Source of the DNA: Oxalobacteraceae bacterium UBA4003
GTDB taxonomy: Bacteria > Pseudomonadota > Gammaproteobacteria > Burkholderiales > Burkholderiaceae_D
Length of the DNA stretch: 64,000 nt
Reading direction: 5' to 3'
Assembly: GCA_002384815.1 (NCBI GenBank)
Contig: DGBN01000035.1
Span: forward strand, 1 to 64,000
Shown here: piece by piece, positions 1 to 8,981 of the stretch
How the letters are laid out: each line of letters starts with the position of its first letter
Position numbering within the stretch: position 1 is the stretch's first letter
The notes under the pieces: model-generated
Seen by the model: only the letters and a program-made list of their open reading frames with translations
Told to the model about the DNA's origin: nothing
Database searches by the model: none
Made by a program: the position numbers and the translations under genes

Positions 1-60
1 GGTTAGAATACCGGCCTGTCACGCCGGGGGTCGCGGGTTCGAGTCCCGTCCACTCCGCCA
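1..60 (+). tRNA. tRNA-Asp (GTC), 5' end cut by window edge
   Basis: This is the 3' part of a tRNA gene. An anticodon stem CCGGC/GCCGG encloses the loop CTGTCAC with anticodon GTC (Asp). It is followed by the variable region, a T-arm with GGTTCGAGTCC, and the acceptor strand ending in an encoded CCA at 58-60. About 17 bases of the 5' end lie outside the window. The downstream position of ppiD is a common arrangement in betaproteobacteria. Confidence 0.95.
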
Positions 61-70
61 AAAAATAAAA

Positions 71-95
71 AGGCGAACGAGAGTTCGCCTTTTTT
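71..95 (+). terminator. Rho-independent terminator after tRNA-Asp
   Basis: An 8-bp perfect stem AGGCGAAC/GTTCGCCT with a GAGA tetraloop is followed by a T run and preceded by an A run. It lies between the tRNA 3' end and ppiD, so ppiD probably has its own promoter or relies on readthrough. Confidence 0.85.
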
Positions 96-133
96 CATAT
101 GCGACATATTGATCTGTCTGGGATTGGTTAGCC

Positions 134-2044
134 ATGTTTGAATTTATCCGCACACACCGCCGCCTGATGCAGTTTTTGCTATTGTTGGTTATCTTGCCAT
201 CCTTCGCTTTTGTCGGGCTGGAGAGCTACACCAGCATGGGTGATGCCTCGAATACTGTCGCGAAAGTCGCCGACCAGACAATTTCACAGCCGGAATGGGA
301 TGCGGCGCAACGCGAGCAGATGGAACGCTTCCGTCAGATGTTTGGCGATCAGTTCGATGCCAAGATGTTCGATACGCCTGAAGCCAAACAGGAAATCCTG
401 AACAACCTGATTGCGCAGCGCGTCCTGGCAGCCGAAGCAAAACGCAACAAGCTTGCCGTATCCGACCAGACCTTGCAGCAAACCATTATCAGCATGGGTG
501 GTTTGACGACCGCCGACGGCAAGTTCGATGTCGAGCGTTACAAGGCGATTCTTGCTGCGCAAGGCATGACACCAACCATGTACGAAGCCCGCTTGCGCCA
601 GGAACTGACATCGCAGCAAGTGAATGCTGCGATTCAAAATACTGCATTTGCCCCCGATTCACTGGCTAAACGCCTGTCTGAACTGGGCGAGCAGGAACGT
701 GAAGTGCAGCAACTGGCATTCAAGACATCCGATTATGTCGCTCAGGTCAAGGTAACTGACGACATGCTCAAAGCATATTATGAAAAGAGCCGCCAATTTG
801 ATGTGCCTGAACAGGTGAAAGCTGAATATGTCGTATTGACGGCAGATGCATTGGCTACACAGATCAATGTCAGCGATGCAGATATCAAGTCGTATTACGA
901 ACAGAATGCAAAACACTATGGCGTGGAAGAACAACGCCGCGCCAGCCATATTCTGATCGGCAGCAACAAGGATGCATCCGATGTCGACAAGGCTGCTGCA
1001 AAAGCGAAAGCAGAGCAATTGCTGGCAGCGTTGCGCAAGAATCCGCAAGAGTTTGCCAAGATTGCCAGGGAAAATTCAAGCGATACCGGCTCGGCTGAAC
1101 GTGGCGGCGATCTGGATTTCTTCGGCAAGGGCATGATGGTCAAGCCTTTTGAAGACGCAGCCTTCAAGCTCAAGCAAGGCGAATTGAGTGAGGTGGTGCA
1201 ATCCGATTACGGCTTCCATATTATCAAGGTCACCGCCATCAAGCCGGCTTCGACCAGGGCGCTGGATGAAGTCAAAAACGAGATCGCAAACGATATCAGA
1301 AAACAACTGGTAACGAAAAAATACACCGAGACGGCAGACGTCTTCAACAATACGGTGTACGAACAGGCAGACAGCCTGCAGCCAGTGGCCGATAAACTGA
1401 AATTGAAAATTGAAACAACCGGCAATCTGTCGCGCCAGCCGAATCCTGCTGTGGCGCCGGCAGCGCCATACAATAATCAACAATTCCTGACGGCCTTGTT
1501 TTCAGATGAATCGCTGAAAAACAAACGCAATACGGAAGCACTGGAAGTCGCGCCGAACACCTTGATTTCCGGTCGCGTGACGGAATACACACCTGCGACC
1601 AAACGTCCTTTCGATGAAGTGAAAGCGCAGGTGCATGAGCGTGTTGTACAAGAAGAAGCCGCTGCACTCGCCAAAAAAGCGGGTGAGGCGAAGCTGGTGA
1701 CGTTGAATGAGAAGGACGACGCAAGCGGTTTTCCTGCAGCACAAATCGTTTCGCGCGCCAGGAGCCAGGGTCTGAATCCCGCAGTGTTCCTGGCAGTGAT
1801 GAAGGCTGATACCAGCAAGCTGCCGGCTTACGTCGGCGTCGATTTGCCGCAGGGTTTTGGCGTATTGCGGATTGTACGTGTGATGCAGCCGACCAAGGTC
1901 GATAGCGCCAAACGTCAGGCTGAACATCAACAGATCACTGCAGCGCTGGCGCAACAGGAAACCTTTGCCTATATCGAAGCCTTGAAGCAAAAGGCTAATG
2001 TAAAAATCATGCGACCTGCCATCAAATCAGAGGCAGTTGAATAG
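134..2044 (+). CDS. ppiD: Peptidyl-prolyl cis-trans isomerase D (periplasmic folding factor)
   Basis: 636 residues. A short cytoplasmic N-terminus is followed by one membrane anchor (about residues 11-30). A SurA/PpiD-type N-terminal chaperone region (about 36-190) comes next, then a parvulin domain around 264-362 with the typical HILIG and GFHIIKV borders, and a long C-terminal helical region. This order and length match PpiD, the inner-membrane-anchored chaperone that handles proteins leaving the Sec translocon. The single parvulin domain distinguishes it from SurA, which has two and a cleaved signal peptide. It follows tRNA-Asp and converges on tesA, with a shared hairpin terminator between them. 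A second, soluble parvulin is encoded at 13118-13894. Confidence 0.93.
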   Translation: MFEFIRTHRRLMQFLLLLVILPSFAFVGLESYTSMGDASNTVAKVADQTISQPEWDAAQREQMERFRQMFGDQFDAKMFDTPEAKQEILNNLIAQRVLAAEAKRNKLAVSDQTLQQTIISMGGLTTADGKFDVERYKAILAAQGMTPTMYEARLRQELTSQQVNAAIQNTAFAPDSLAKRLSELGEQEREVQQLAFKTSDYVAQVKVTDDMLKAYYEKSRQFDVPEQVKAEYVVLTADALATQINVSDADIKSYYEQNAKHYGVEEQRRASHILIGSNKDASDVDKAAAKAKAEQLLAALRKNPQEFAKIARENSSDTGSAERGGDLDFFGKGMMVKPFEDAAFKLKQGELSEVVQSDYGFHIIKVTAIKPASTRALDEVKNEIANDIRKQLVTKKYTETADVFNNTVYEQADSLQPVADKLKLKIETTGNLSRQPNPAVAPAAPYNNQQFLTALFSDESLKNKRNTEALEVAPNTLISGRVTEYTPATKRPFDEVKAQVHERVVQEEAAALAKKAGEAKLVTLNEKDDASGFPAAQIVSRARSQGLNPAVFLAVMKADTSKLPAYVGVDLPQGFGVLRIVRVMQPTKVDSAKRQAEHQQITAALAQQETFAYIEALKQKANVKIMRPAIKSEAVE

Positions 2045-2067
2045 TAGTTTGCCTGGATTGCAAGTTT

Positions 2068-2094
2068 AAAAAAGCCGCGACAAGCGGCTTTTTT
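2068..2094. terminator. Bidirectional terminator between ppiD and tesA
   Basis: An A6-GCCGC stem pairs with GCGGC-T6 around the loop GACAA. With runs on both sides it can end transcripts from ppiD (+) and tesA (-). It overlaps the tesA stop codon at 2093-2095. Confidence 0.85.
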
Positions 2095-2773
2095 ATTTTC
2101 TGCCGATCAGCAGCGGTTTGAGTTGCGGCCAGATATTGTCGAGTATCTTCGGGTGCGCTTCTGCGCTGGGATGAATGCGATCGGCCTGGAACAGTTCGTT
2201 TTTTTCGGCCACGCCCTGCAGCATGAATGGAACCAGAGAGGATTTGGTTTCCTGCGCCAGTTTTGGGAAGAGGGCAGAGAACTGTTTGGTGTAATCGCTG
2301 CCATAGTTGGGCGGTATCTGCATGCCGATCAACAGGATTTTTGCCTTGGCCACTTGTGCACTTTTAATCATGGCGCGCAGATTTTCCTGTGTCGCAGCGA
2401 GCGACAAGCCGCGTAGTGCATCGTTTGCGCCCAGTTCTATCACGACGATTGCCGGTTTATGTTTGACCAGCAGGGATGGCAGTCTCGCCTTGCCGCCGCT
2501 GGTGGTTTCACCGCTGATGCTGGCATTGACGATGGGGGCGGTGATTTTTTCCGTTACCAGTTTTTTCTGCAGCAGATTGACCCAGCCTTCGCCGCGCGCC
2601 AGGCCATATTCTGCCGACAGACTGTCGCCAAGCACGAGGACGGTTTTTGATGCAGAATAAGCACTCGTTGCGAATGATGTTAAAGCGATCAGCATCACTG
2701 TTTGCAATATCGCTTTGAATACCGTGTTTAATATATTCCCCACCTGATACGAAAACCTGAAATCAATCGGCAT
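2093..2773 (-). CDS. tesA: Acyl-CoA thioesterase I / lysophospholipase L1, SGNH hydrolase
   Basis: 226 residues from the chosen start. A hydrophobic export signal runs to about residue 41 (ending SAYSA). It is followed by the GDSL block with nucleophile Ser51 (VLGDSLSAEYGL), the GAND block (ELGANDALRG) and the C-terminal DRIHP block holding the Asp-His pair. This is the TesA family: periplasmic esterases that cleave acyl-CoA, lysophospholipid and ester substrates. The start at 2773 is preferred over the longer open frame (to 2986) and over an internal Met at 2695, because AGAGGA sits 7 bases upstream of it. Its ATG overlaps the ATG of the divergent ABC ATPase gene by two bases, so each gene's ribosome-binding region lies in or next to the other's first codons. 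Confidence 0.92.
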   Translation of the reverse strand: MPIDFRFSYQVGNILNTVFKAILQTVMLIALTSFATSAYSASKTVLVLGDSLSAEYGLARGEGWVNLLQKKLVTEKITAPIVNASISGETTSGGKARLPSLLVKHKPAIVVIELGANDALRGLSLAATQENLRAMIKSAQVAKAKILLIGMQIPPNYGSDYTKQFSALFPKLAQETKSSLVPFMLQGVAEKNELFQADRIHPSAEAHPKILDNIWPQLKPLLIGRK

Positions 2774-3458
2774 GTCTGAATCCTCTACTGTGTATCCTGC
2801 AATTGAAACAATCAATCTGACTAAACGCGTGGCCGATGCAACGGGTGAACTGACCATCCTGCAAACGGTTGATTTTACCGTGCAAGCGGGCGACACGCTG
2901 GCGATCGTCGGCGCCTCCGGTTCTGGCAAGTCGACCTTGCTTGGTTTGCTGGCCGGGCTGGATACGCCTTCGGATGGAACAGTCAAGCTGAACGGTATCG
3001 ATATTTTCGCGCTGGATGAAGACGGGCGTGCCGGATTGCGGAAAGAAAATCTCGGTTTTGTGTTTCAGTCGTTTCAATTGCTGGGACATTTGAATGCCGT
3101 CGAAAATGTCATGTTACCGCTGGAGTTGCGCAATGATGGCAAGGCGCGTGAAAAAGCCGAGGCGATGCTGGCACGCGTGGGCTTGTCGAGTCGCCTCAAG
3201 CATTATCCAAAATACCTGTCGGGCGGTGAACAGCAGCGTGTGGCGCTGGCGCGCGCCTTCGTCAGCGAACCGCCGCTATTGTTTGCCGACGAACCTACCG
3301 GCAGCCTGGATGCGGTAACCGGTGAGGCAGTGATTCAATTGATGTTCGAGCTCAACCATGAGCGTAAATCGACGCTGGTGCTGGTCACGCACGATCCTTC
3401 GATTGCCGCACTATGCAAACGCACCATCACGATTGCAGCGGGTCGCCTGGTGCGATGA
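2772..3458 (+). CDS. ybbA: ABC transporter ATP-binding protein, YbbA/LolD type
   Basis: 228 residues. Walker A GASGSGKST lies near residues 47-55, the ABC signature LSGGEQQR near 149, and Walker B with DEPTGSLD just after. The FVFQSFQLLGHLNAVENVMLPLEL stretch places it in the LolD/MacB/YbbA group that drives MacB/FtsX-type permeases rather than import. In E. coli ybbA also stands divergent to tesA, and there it is followed by the permease gene ybbP. Here no permease follows: the 3' end overlaps the convergent NAD(P)HX repair gene by 32 bases. The partner permease must be elsewhere or lost. The symbol rests on synteny with tesA. Confidence 0.85.
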   Translation: MSESSTVYPAIETINLTKRVADATGELTILQTVDFTVQAGDTLAIVGASGSGKSTLLGLLAGLDTPSDGTVKLNGIDIFALDEDGRAGLRKENLGFVFQSFQLLGHLNAVENVMLPLELRNDGKAREKAEAMLARVGLSSRLKHYPKYLSGGEQQRVALARAFVSEPPLLFADEPTGSLDAVTGEAVIQLMFELNHERKSTLVLVTHDPSIAALCKRTITIAAGRLVR

Positions 3459-4974
3459 TGGTGTGCTGTTGCAGTATCAATTGATTCAATGCAGCGCGTA
3501 TTGCCGGAATCAATTCGCCGGCAGCAAGTCCGATCGGACCAATACCGTTCCGAACCAGATTGTCGGCTGCCTTGCCATGCAGCCATACGGCCGCCAGTGC
3601 CGCTTCCCATACCGGCCAACCCTGTGCGAGCAGAGCGCCGCATAATCCCGATAGCACATCGCCAGAGCCGGCAGTGGCAAGCGCCGGATTGCCGGTAGGG
3701 TTGATGACGATGCTCCCGTTTGAGGTCGGCGCCGCAATGATAGTGCCCGAACCTTTCAGAATTGCGGTGGCATTGAACTTGGCTGCGAGTGCCCGCGCCG
3801 TGGCAATGCGATCTGCCTGCACCTGTTGCACCGTGAGGCCGAGCAGGCGGGCGGCTTCCAGCGGATGCGGAGTCAGCAGCGTCGGCGCCTTGCGCGCTAT
3901 CAGTTTTTGCTGCAAGCCTGTTTCCATGGAAACCAGATTCAGTGCATCCGCATCCAGTACCAGCGGTGTATGCGCTGCCAGTGCTCTGGCGAGAAAATCG
4001 TGCGCTGTGCGCGAGTCGCCTAATCCCGGCCCGGCGACGATCGTCGTACTGTTGAAGTCGATATGTGCAGCCAGACGACACATCAGTTCCGGTTGCGTAC
4101 TGTCGTAGGCAGGTGCTTCGGAAATACAGCCGACGAATACGCGGCCGGCTCCGCAGTTGACTGCTGTGCGAGCAGCCAGGATCGCCGCACCGACCATGCC
4201 GTGCGCGCCGCCGAGTATGCTGACATCGCCGTAACTTCCCTTGTGTGAATTGTGTCGCCTGGGCTGCAGCGCGGCAGAAAACAGGGCAACATGATTTAAT
4301 TGTATGGCGGTAGATGGAAACAGCTGCGGATCGATCGCCAGATCGCTGACGAGAACATCTCCGGCATAATCGCGGCCATCGCAGGTATGCAAGCCTGGTT
4401 TGTCGCCGATGAAGGTAATCGTGTTGGTGGCCCGGATGCTGCTGCCGTTGTTGCCGCCGACGATCGTACCTCTGTCTGCATGCAATCCGCTCGGGACATC
4501 CAGCGCCAGGACCTGACAGTGCAAAGCATTGATCTGCTTGATCAGATCGGACATTTCACCCGTGATGGCGCGCGCCAGCCCTATGCCGAACAAGCCATCG
4601 ATTACCAATGCCCAGGTACGTGAACCTATGGCTGCGCGATTAATGAAAGTGGCAGGGCTGCCCTGGGCGTGTTGCAAGGCTTGCTGCGCATCGGCTGGCA
4701 GTTGTGTCGAATCGCTGCTCAGATGGATCGCTACCTGCAGACCGTAGTGCGCCAGTTGGCTCGCTGCTTCAAGCGCATCGCCGCCATTATTGCCGGGTCC
4801 GATCAGTGCCAGGATGGCGACATCATCATGATTATCGAGCAATTGCCGGGCATATTCGGCGGCTGCCGTACCGGCACGTTGCATCAAGAAATAAGAGGGA
4901 AGCGCGGCGTGTGCAGCTTGTTCGATCTGGCGAATCTCTGCAACTTGATAAAGGGCAGGGCGATGGTTTGTCAT
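3427..4974 (-). CDS. nnr: Bifunctional NAD(P)HX epimerase / ADP-dependent NAD(P)HX dehydratase
   Basis: 515 residues, the usual length of the fused YjeF protein. The N-terminal epimerase domain (about 1-220) carries GPGNNGGD at 59-66. The C-terminal ribokinase-like dehydratase domain (about 230-505) shows GSYGDVSILGG and the closing ATAGSGDVLSG motif around 430-445. The enzyme repairs hydrated NADH and NADPH: the epimerase interconverts R and S forms, and the kinase-like domain dehydrates the S form using ADP. It is cytoplasmic housekeeping. The gene is convergent with the ABC ATPase gene and overlaps its 3' end; upstream on the same strand lies dadA, about 80 bases away. Confidence 0.93.
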   Translation of the reverse strand: MTNHRPALYQVAEIRQIEQAAHAALPSYFLMQRAGTAAAEYARQLLDNHDDVAILALIGPGNNGGDALEAASQLAHYGLQVAIHLSSDSTQLPADAQQALQHAQGSPATFINRAAIGSRTWALVIDGLFGIGLARAITGEMSDLIKQINALHCQVLALDVPSGLHADRGTIVGGNNGSSIRATNTITFIGDKPGLHTCDGRDYAGDVLVSDLAIDPQLFPSTAIQLNHVALFSAALQPRRHNSHKGSYGDVSILGGAHGMVGAAILAARTAVNCGAGRVFVGCISEAPAYDSTQPELMCRLAAHIDFNSTTIVAGPGLGDSRTAHDFLARALAAHTPLVLDADALNLVSMETGLQQKLIARKAPTLLTPHPLEAARLLGLTVQQVQADRIATARALAAKFNATAILKGSGTIIAAPTSNGSIVINPTGNPALATAGSGDVLSGLCGALLAQGWPVWEAALAAVWLHGKAADNLVRNGIGPIGLAAGELIPAIRAALNQLILQQHTIIAPGDPLQS

Positions 4975-5055
4975 CAGAAAGTGCGATCAGAAAAATGTGC
5001 AAGGCAGGACGCCAACACAGCTTGCTTTGATTCTAGCGCAATCCGTTCGCTGAAA

Positions 5056-6300
5056 TCAGCGAAACCGCAGTGGCGTCAAACCGTCGAGATCGATATCCGG
5101 AGTGCGATCCGAAACAATATCCGCCAATACCCTGGCTGAACCTGCGGCCATGGACCAGCCGGCGGAGCCATGGCCGATATTAAGATAGACATTTCTGACA
5201 GGTGTTGCGCCTATGAGCGGCGGACCATCCGGCAACATCAGGCTGGTGCCGGACCAGAACGAAGCGGTGTTGTAGTTGCACGCATCAGGAAACCAGTCGT
5301 AGCCGACTTTAAGCAGAGTATTCAATCCGGCCTGGCGCAAATCCGACGTGCGCGCACCTAACTCCGCTATGCCGGCAATGCGGATGCGATTGCCCATGCG
5401 CGTGATGGCAACCTTGTAAGACTCATCCATCAAGGTGGCCACCGGCGCCGACTCAAAATTGCGGATAGTGGCAGTCGCCGAATAACTTTTTATCGGATAG
5501 GCCGGTAAATGCAAACCCAGCGGCGCAAGCAGTTTGTTACTGTCGGCGCCGCTTGCCAGTACTACCCGGTCGGCGGAAAAGTTTCGGTCTTCAATCCCGA
5601 TATCCACCCCATGTTCGGATTGCCGTATCGATTTGACGTTGCAGCCAAAATGAAATTCCACACCCATGGCCTGTGCAAGTTGACGCATCTGGCGCGTGAA
5701 TAAAGGGCAGTTGCCGGATTCGTCTGTCGGCAAATGCAGGCTGCCGGCAAGCGGCATATGCGGATTCAATGCGGGTTCTATCGCACGTGCACCATCGGCA
5801 TCCGGAAAATCGTGTCGAATGCCATGTGCGGCAAGAAAATCGAAAGCGGGCTTTGCCAGTTGAAGATCGCGCCCGGAGCGAAATAATTGCAGGTAGCCCG
5901 GTGTCTGCTCGTAATCCAGTTGATGCAGTTCGCGCAATTGCTGCATGATTTCATTGCTGTAAAAAGCAATGCGTTGCATGCGCTTGCGATTGATTTGATA
6001 ACGCTCAATATCACACTCTTTCAGCCAGCGCCGTATCCAGCGCCACATCGAAGGATCCAGCATCCGATTGAATAGCAGAGGTGATTCGGATTTGAACAGA
6101 TGGGAGAGCAAGGATTGTGCGGCGCCGGGCGCTGCCCACGGTGCAATGCTGGCGGGAGCAAGAATGCCGGCGTCGCCGAAGCTGGCTTCTTCCGCCACAT
6201 TGTTGCGACGTTCGAGCACCACGACCTGATGTCCTGCTTCAGCTAAAAAATATGCAGTACAGACCCCGACTACACCGGCACCAACAACTGCTACTTGCAT
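5056..6300 (-). CDS. dadA: D-amino acid dehydrogenase, FAD-dependent (DadA family)
   Basis: 414 residues from the preferred ATG. It opens directly with a Rossmann FAD motif (VVGAGVVG, GxGxxG at 7-12), followed by a DAO-type fold and a C-terminal GHGSAGWSMAAGSARVLAD stretch that closes the FAD site. The DadA family oxidises D-amino acids to 2-oxo acids and passes electrons to the respiratory chain at the inner membrane. The frame is open 17 codons upstream (6351), but the extension does not look like the family, and the ATG at 6300 has a purine-rich AGGGGGGTGGAAG upstream. No alanine racemase gene is next to it, so a dedicated D-alanine pathway is not shown by context. Confidence 0.85.
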   Translation of the reverse strand: MQVAVVGAGVVGVCTAYFLAEAGHQVVVLERRNNVAEEASFGDAGILAPASIAPWAAPGAAQSLLSHLFKSESPLLFNRMLDPSMWRWIRRWLKECDIERYQINRKRMQRIAFYSNEIMQQLRELHQLDYEQTPGYLQLFRSGRDLQLAKPAFDFLAAHGIRHDFPDADGARAIEPALNPHMPLAGSLHLPTDESGNCPLFTRQMRQLAQAMGVEFHFGCNVKSIRQSEHGVDIGIEDRNFSADRVVLASGADSNKLLAPLGLHLPAYPIKSYSATATIRNFESAPVATLMDESYKVAITRMGNRIRIAGIAELGARTSDLRQAGLNTLLKVGYDWFPDACNYNTASFWSGTSLMLPDGPPLIGATPVRNVYLNIGHGSAGWSMAAGSARVLADIVSDRTPDIDLDGLTPLRFR

Positions 6301-6466
6301 TACTTCCACCCCCCTGAAATTAGCTATGCATGTTACCAAGCCGGTGCACAAAGAGGCCAGCAGAAGGTAGGGAAATTAAGAATAAGTTGCAGGAAACCGA
6401 TACAAGACAGTGTGCAAAGAGCAGATAGTCGGAGGAATGCGGATGATTGATGTCGATTGATTAATG

Positions 6467-6495
6467 AAAAGCCATGCCGAATCGGCACAGCTTTT
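6467..6495. terminator. Probable terminator downstream of the small membrane-protein gene
   Basis: AAAAGC and TGCCG pair with CGGCA and GCTTTT around an AAT loop, with a two-base internal mismatch. On the minus strand it ends in a T run, which suits the gene at 6565-6714. It may also work in the other direction. Confidence 0.55.
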
Positions 6496-6564
6496 TCTTT
6501 CGTATACGTCCGGGTACTGTACTGCAGCCTGGTCGAATTTTCCGGTTGATTCTTATGCTGCGTA

Positions 6565-6714
6565 TTACAAGGGCTTGCGGCCGCTGATAATGCGTAACAG
6601 GATAATCACAATGGCGATCACCAGCAGGACATGTATGAAGCCGCCTATGGTATAGGAGCTGACCAGGCCGATCAGCCACAGGATGACGAGTACGACTGCG
6701 ATGGTATAGAGCAT
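6565..6714 (-). CDS. Small two-helix membrane protein, Lmo0937/DUF5670-like
   Basis: 49 residues, too short for most ORF cut-offs. It starts MLYTIAVVLVILWLIGLVSS, then a YTIGGFIH turn, a second hydrophobic helix and a basic tail RIISGRKPL. Length and pattern match the small Lmo0937-type membrane proteins common in bacteria and often linked to stress; their function is unknown. The start is well supported: AAAGGAAA lies 5-6 bases upstream of the ATG. A hairpin follows about 70 bases after the stop. It appears to be a single-gene unit between dadA and the AI-2E-type permease. Confidence 0.8.
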   Translation of the reverse strand: MLYTIAVVLVILWLIGLVSSYTIGGFIHVLLVIAIVIILLRIISGRKPL

Positions 6715-7030
6715 GGCAATTTCCTTTCTGTTTATGGTTCATTGTGGAATGCTCGTTACAACAACTTGGCTTCTCTTTTTATAGTTGCAGGTTTTCATGG
6801 AAAAACACTGTGCATCGAGAAACATGCCGATCACAATGCATGTGTCTGCAATCAGCTTTCTGCGCCAGTCTAGCGTTGCCATTGACTTCCATCTGTACGC
6901 TTTCGCACATAAAAATAGCTAAGCCGATTTGCGCCTGAATTAGCATGCTTTTCTTAAAAGCGTATGGGACAATCGCTTCGTTTTCATGCAATCGCCTATC
7001 CGATAGACGTCACTTTTCAAGCGCACAATC
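6715..7030. other. Intergenic region, divergent promoters presumed
   Basis: These 316 bases separate the small membrane-protein gene (-) from the AI-2E-family permease (+). I see no convincing gene, repeat or hairpin. The region must carry the promoters of both flanking genes, but no standard -35/-10 pair stood out enough to mark. Confidence 0.5.
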
Positions 7031-8194
7031 ATGGCCGACACGAATGCGGATAACAAAGAAGTAGAGGATGAGACCAGGCTGGCACCCGCTGCCGGCGATG
7101 TCGCGCATATTCAGCTTCCGGTCAATGCACGCAGCATCGCCTTGACGATACTGGCGAGTGTGGCATTTGTGTTCGCCTTGTCTGCTGCGCACAAGTTTTT
7201 TATTCCGCTGGTATTTGGCATCTTCATTGCCTATACCCTGAACCCGCTGGTGGCCTGGCTGGAGCGCATTCGCATTCCGCGTGTGGTGGGTACCGTGTTT
7301 GTCATTGCCGCGATTTTATCCAGCGCCTTGTGGACGGCGAATAATTTACGCGATGAATTCAATTCGATTCTCGTCAGCCTGCCGACCGCCACACAAAAGC
7401 TGACGCGTTCGCTCAAGCATCTGCAAAAAGGTCAAACCAGCACGATTCAGCAAATGCAGGCCGCTGCGACGGAAATTGAAAAGGCTACCAACCAGGCTGC
7501 CGGCGTGCGTCCGCTCATCAAGAATTCGGCGGCCGAGCAGTCGGTCTTCAATCTGGGACAGTGGCTATGGACCGGTTCGATGGGTGCGGCTGCCTTCGCG
7601 AGTCAGGTCCTGATGGTGATTTTCCTGGTGTTTTTCTTTCTGGTGTCGGGCGATATGTTCAAGCGAAAACTGGTGAAAATCAGCGGCAGGTCACTGTCTT
7701 CACGCAAAATCACTGTGAATATTCTGGAGGCAATCAACACATCGATTCAGCACTACATGCTGATGCTGCTGGCGACGAATATCCTGTTCGGTTTGCTGAT
7801 GTGGATTGCCTTGCGCTGGGTCGGACTGGAAAATGCCGGCGCCTGGGCTGTTGCGGCGGGATTTTTACACATCATTCCCTACTTCGGGCCGCTACTGATA
7901 GTGGCAGCCACTGGCGTAACAGCCTTCATGCAGTTTGAAACGTTTTCGTCCGTACTGATGATCGCCGGCCTTACCCTGACGATAGCCACTCTGGTTGGCA
8001 CCTTCGTCACTACATGGATGACCGGACGCATCGCAAAAATGAATGCGGTGGCGGTATTTGTGTCGCTGCTGTTCTGGACCTGGCTATGGGGCGTATGGGG
8101 CATGCTGCTCGGAATTCCCATCATTGTGATCGTCAAGGTGATTTCCGAACATATCGAAGGATGGCAGGTGATTGCTGAATTGCTTGGCGAGTAG
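7031..8194 (+). CDS. AI-2E family transporter (PerM/YdiK-like membrane protein)
   Basis: 387 residues. About 40 polar N-terminal residues precede a run of hydrophobic segments: two between about 37 and 75, one near 80-100, and then, after a 90-residue soluble stretch, several more in the C-terminal half. The family pattern is visible in PLVFGIFIAYTLNPLV, IPYFGPLLIVAATG and the closing WGVWGMLLGIPIIVIVKV. Members are inner-membrane proteins proposed to export autoinducer-2 or to act as antiporters, so the substrate here is unknown. The gene stands alone, with no quorum-sensing gene nearby. Confidence 0.88.
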   Translation: MADTNADNKEVEDETRLAPAAGDVAHIQLPVNARSIALTILASVAFVFALSAAHKFFIPLVFGIFIAYTLNPLVAWLERIRIPRVVGTVFVIAAILSSALWTANNLRDEFNSILVSLPTATQKLTRSLKHLQKGQTSTIQQMQAAATEIEKATNQAAGVRPLIKNSAAEQSVFNLGQWLWTGSMGAAAFASQVLMVIFLVFFFLVSGDMFKRKLVKISGRSLSSRKITVNILEAINTSIQHYMLMLLATNILFGLLMWIALRWVGLENAGAWAVAAGFLHIIPYFGPLLIVAATGVTAFMQFETFSSVLMIAGLTLTIATLVGTFVTTWMTGRIAKMNAVAVFVSLLFWTWLWGVWGMLLGIPIIVIVKVISEHIEGWQVIAELLGE

Positions 8195-8382
8195 CTTGAG
8201 CAAATCGGGACAGGAAAAAGTGCCGGCGCCATCTGACGAATTTCCCATTTTTCAGGTGCTGGCGTATTATGCTAATGGCAATAAATGTAATGCCCGCCCG
8301 GACACGATCCACACTGCATGTCTTGTGTCGTACGTGCAGGCCGGTCGCTCTGATTACCAACTAATTGATCAAGGATGGATAT

Positions 8383-8787
8383 ATGCAAAATGCTGATGAC
8401 CTCGGGAAATTGCTGTTACGACTAGTATTGGGCATATTGATACTGTTGCACGGCATTGCAAAAATCGTTGCCGGGCCGGCCTACATCGTCGGTATGGTGA
8501 GCGATGCCGGGCTGCCGGCTGCGTTGGGCTATCTGGTTTATCTGGGTGAAGTGCTTGCACCTATCCTGTTGATCGTCGGTATCTGGTCGCGTGTGGCGGC
8601 ATTGATCATTGCCGGCAATATGGTGTTTGCCATTTTCCTCGTGCATATGAAACAACTGCTGACGCTGAACGGTCAGGGCGGCTGGTCGCTGGAACTGCAG
8701 GGCATGTTTCTGGTCACCGCCCTGGCAATCATGTTGTTGGGAGCGGGGCGCTTCAGCATAGGCGGCCGTGGCGGAAAATGGAATTGA
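8383..8787 (+). CDS. DoxX family membrane protein
   Basis: 134 residues from the ATG at 8383, which has AAGGA 7 bases upstream; an earlier in-frame TTG at 8365 lacks such a site. Four hydrophobic helices are visible, with the DoxX pattern LLLRLVLGILILLHGIAK at the start and YLGEVLAPILLIVG in the middle. DoxX proteins are small inner-membrane proteins of mixed function; some take part in thiosulfate:quinone oxidation or in redox stress defence, but nothing around this gene fixes a role. A strong hairpin follows. Confidence 0.85.
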   Translation: MQNADDLGKLLLRLVLGILILLHGIAKIVAGPAYIVGMVSDAGLPAALGYLVYLGEVLAPILLIVGIWSRVAALIIAGNMVFAIFLVHMKQLLTLNGQGGWSLELQGMFLVTALAIMLLGAGRFSIGGRGGKWN

Positions 8788-8820
8788 CGGCGTTTTGCAA
8801 AAGCGGGCGGCAATAAAGAA

Positions 8821-8856
8821 TAAGGGGCGCATGAAAATGCGTCCCTTATGCCTTTT
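8821..8856 (+). terminator. Terminator after doxX-like gene
   Basis: A 12-bp stem TAAGGGGCGCAT/ATGCGTCCCTTA (one G-T pair) encloses a GAAA tetraloop and is followed by a short T run. It lies about 35 bases after the DoxX stop codon. Confidence 0.75.
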
Positions 8857-8981
8857 AGCTGAACAATAGCTGTCGTTCTGACAGTTAATGCAGGCTCTCG
8901 CGGTATAATCACGCTTTCTGATTTAACTCGCAGGACGGCAGCCGAATTCATCTGCTTTTCTGCATCAACTACCTTCTCGCC

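Noticed and set aside
2774..2986. N-terminal extension of tesA by 71 codons
   Set aside because: It is antisense to the ABC ATPase gene, and a strong ribosome-binding site marks the internal ATG at 2773.
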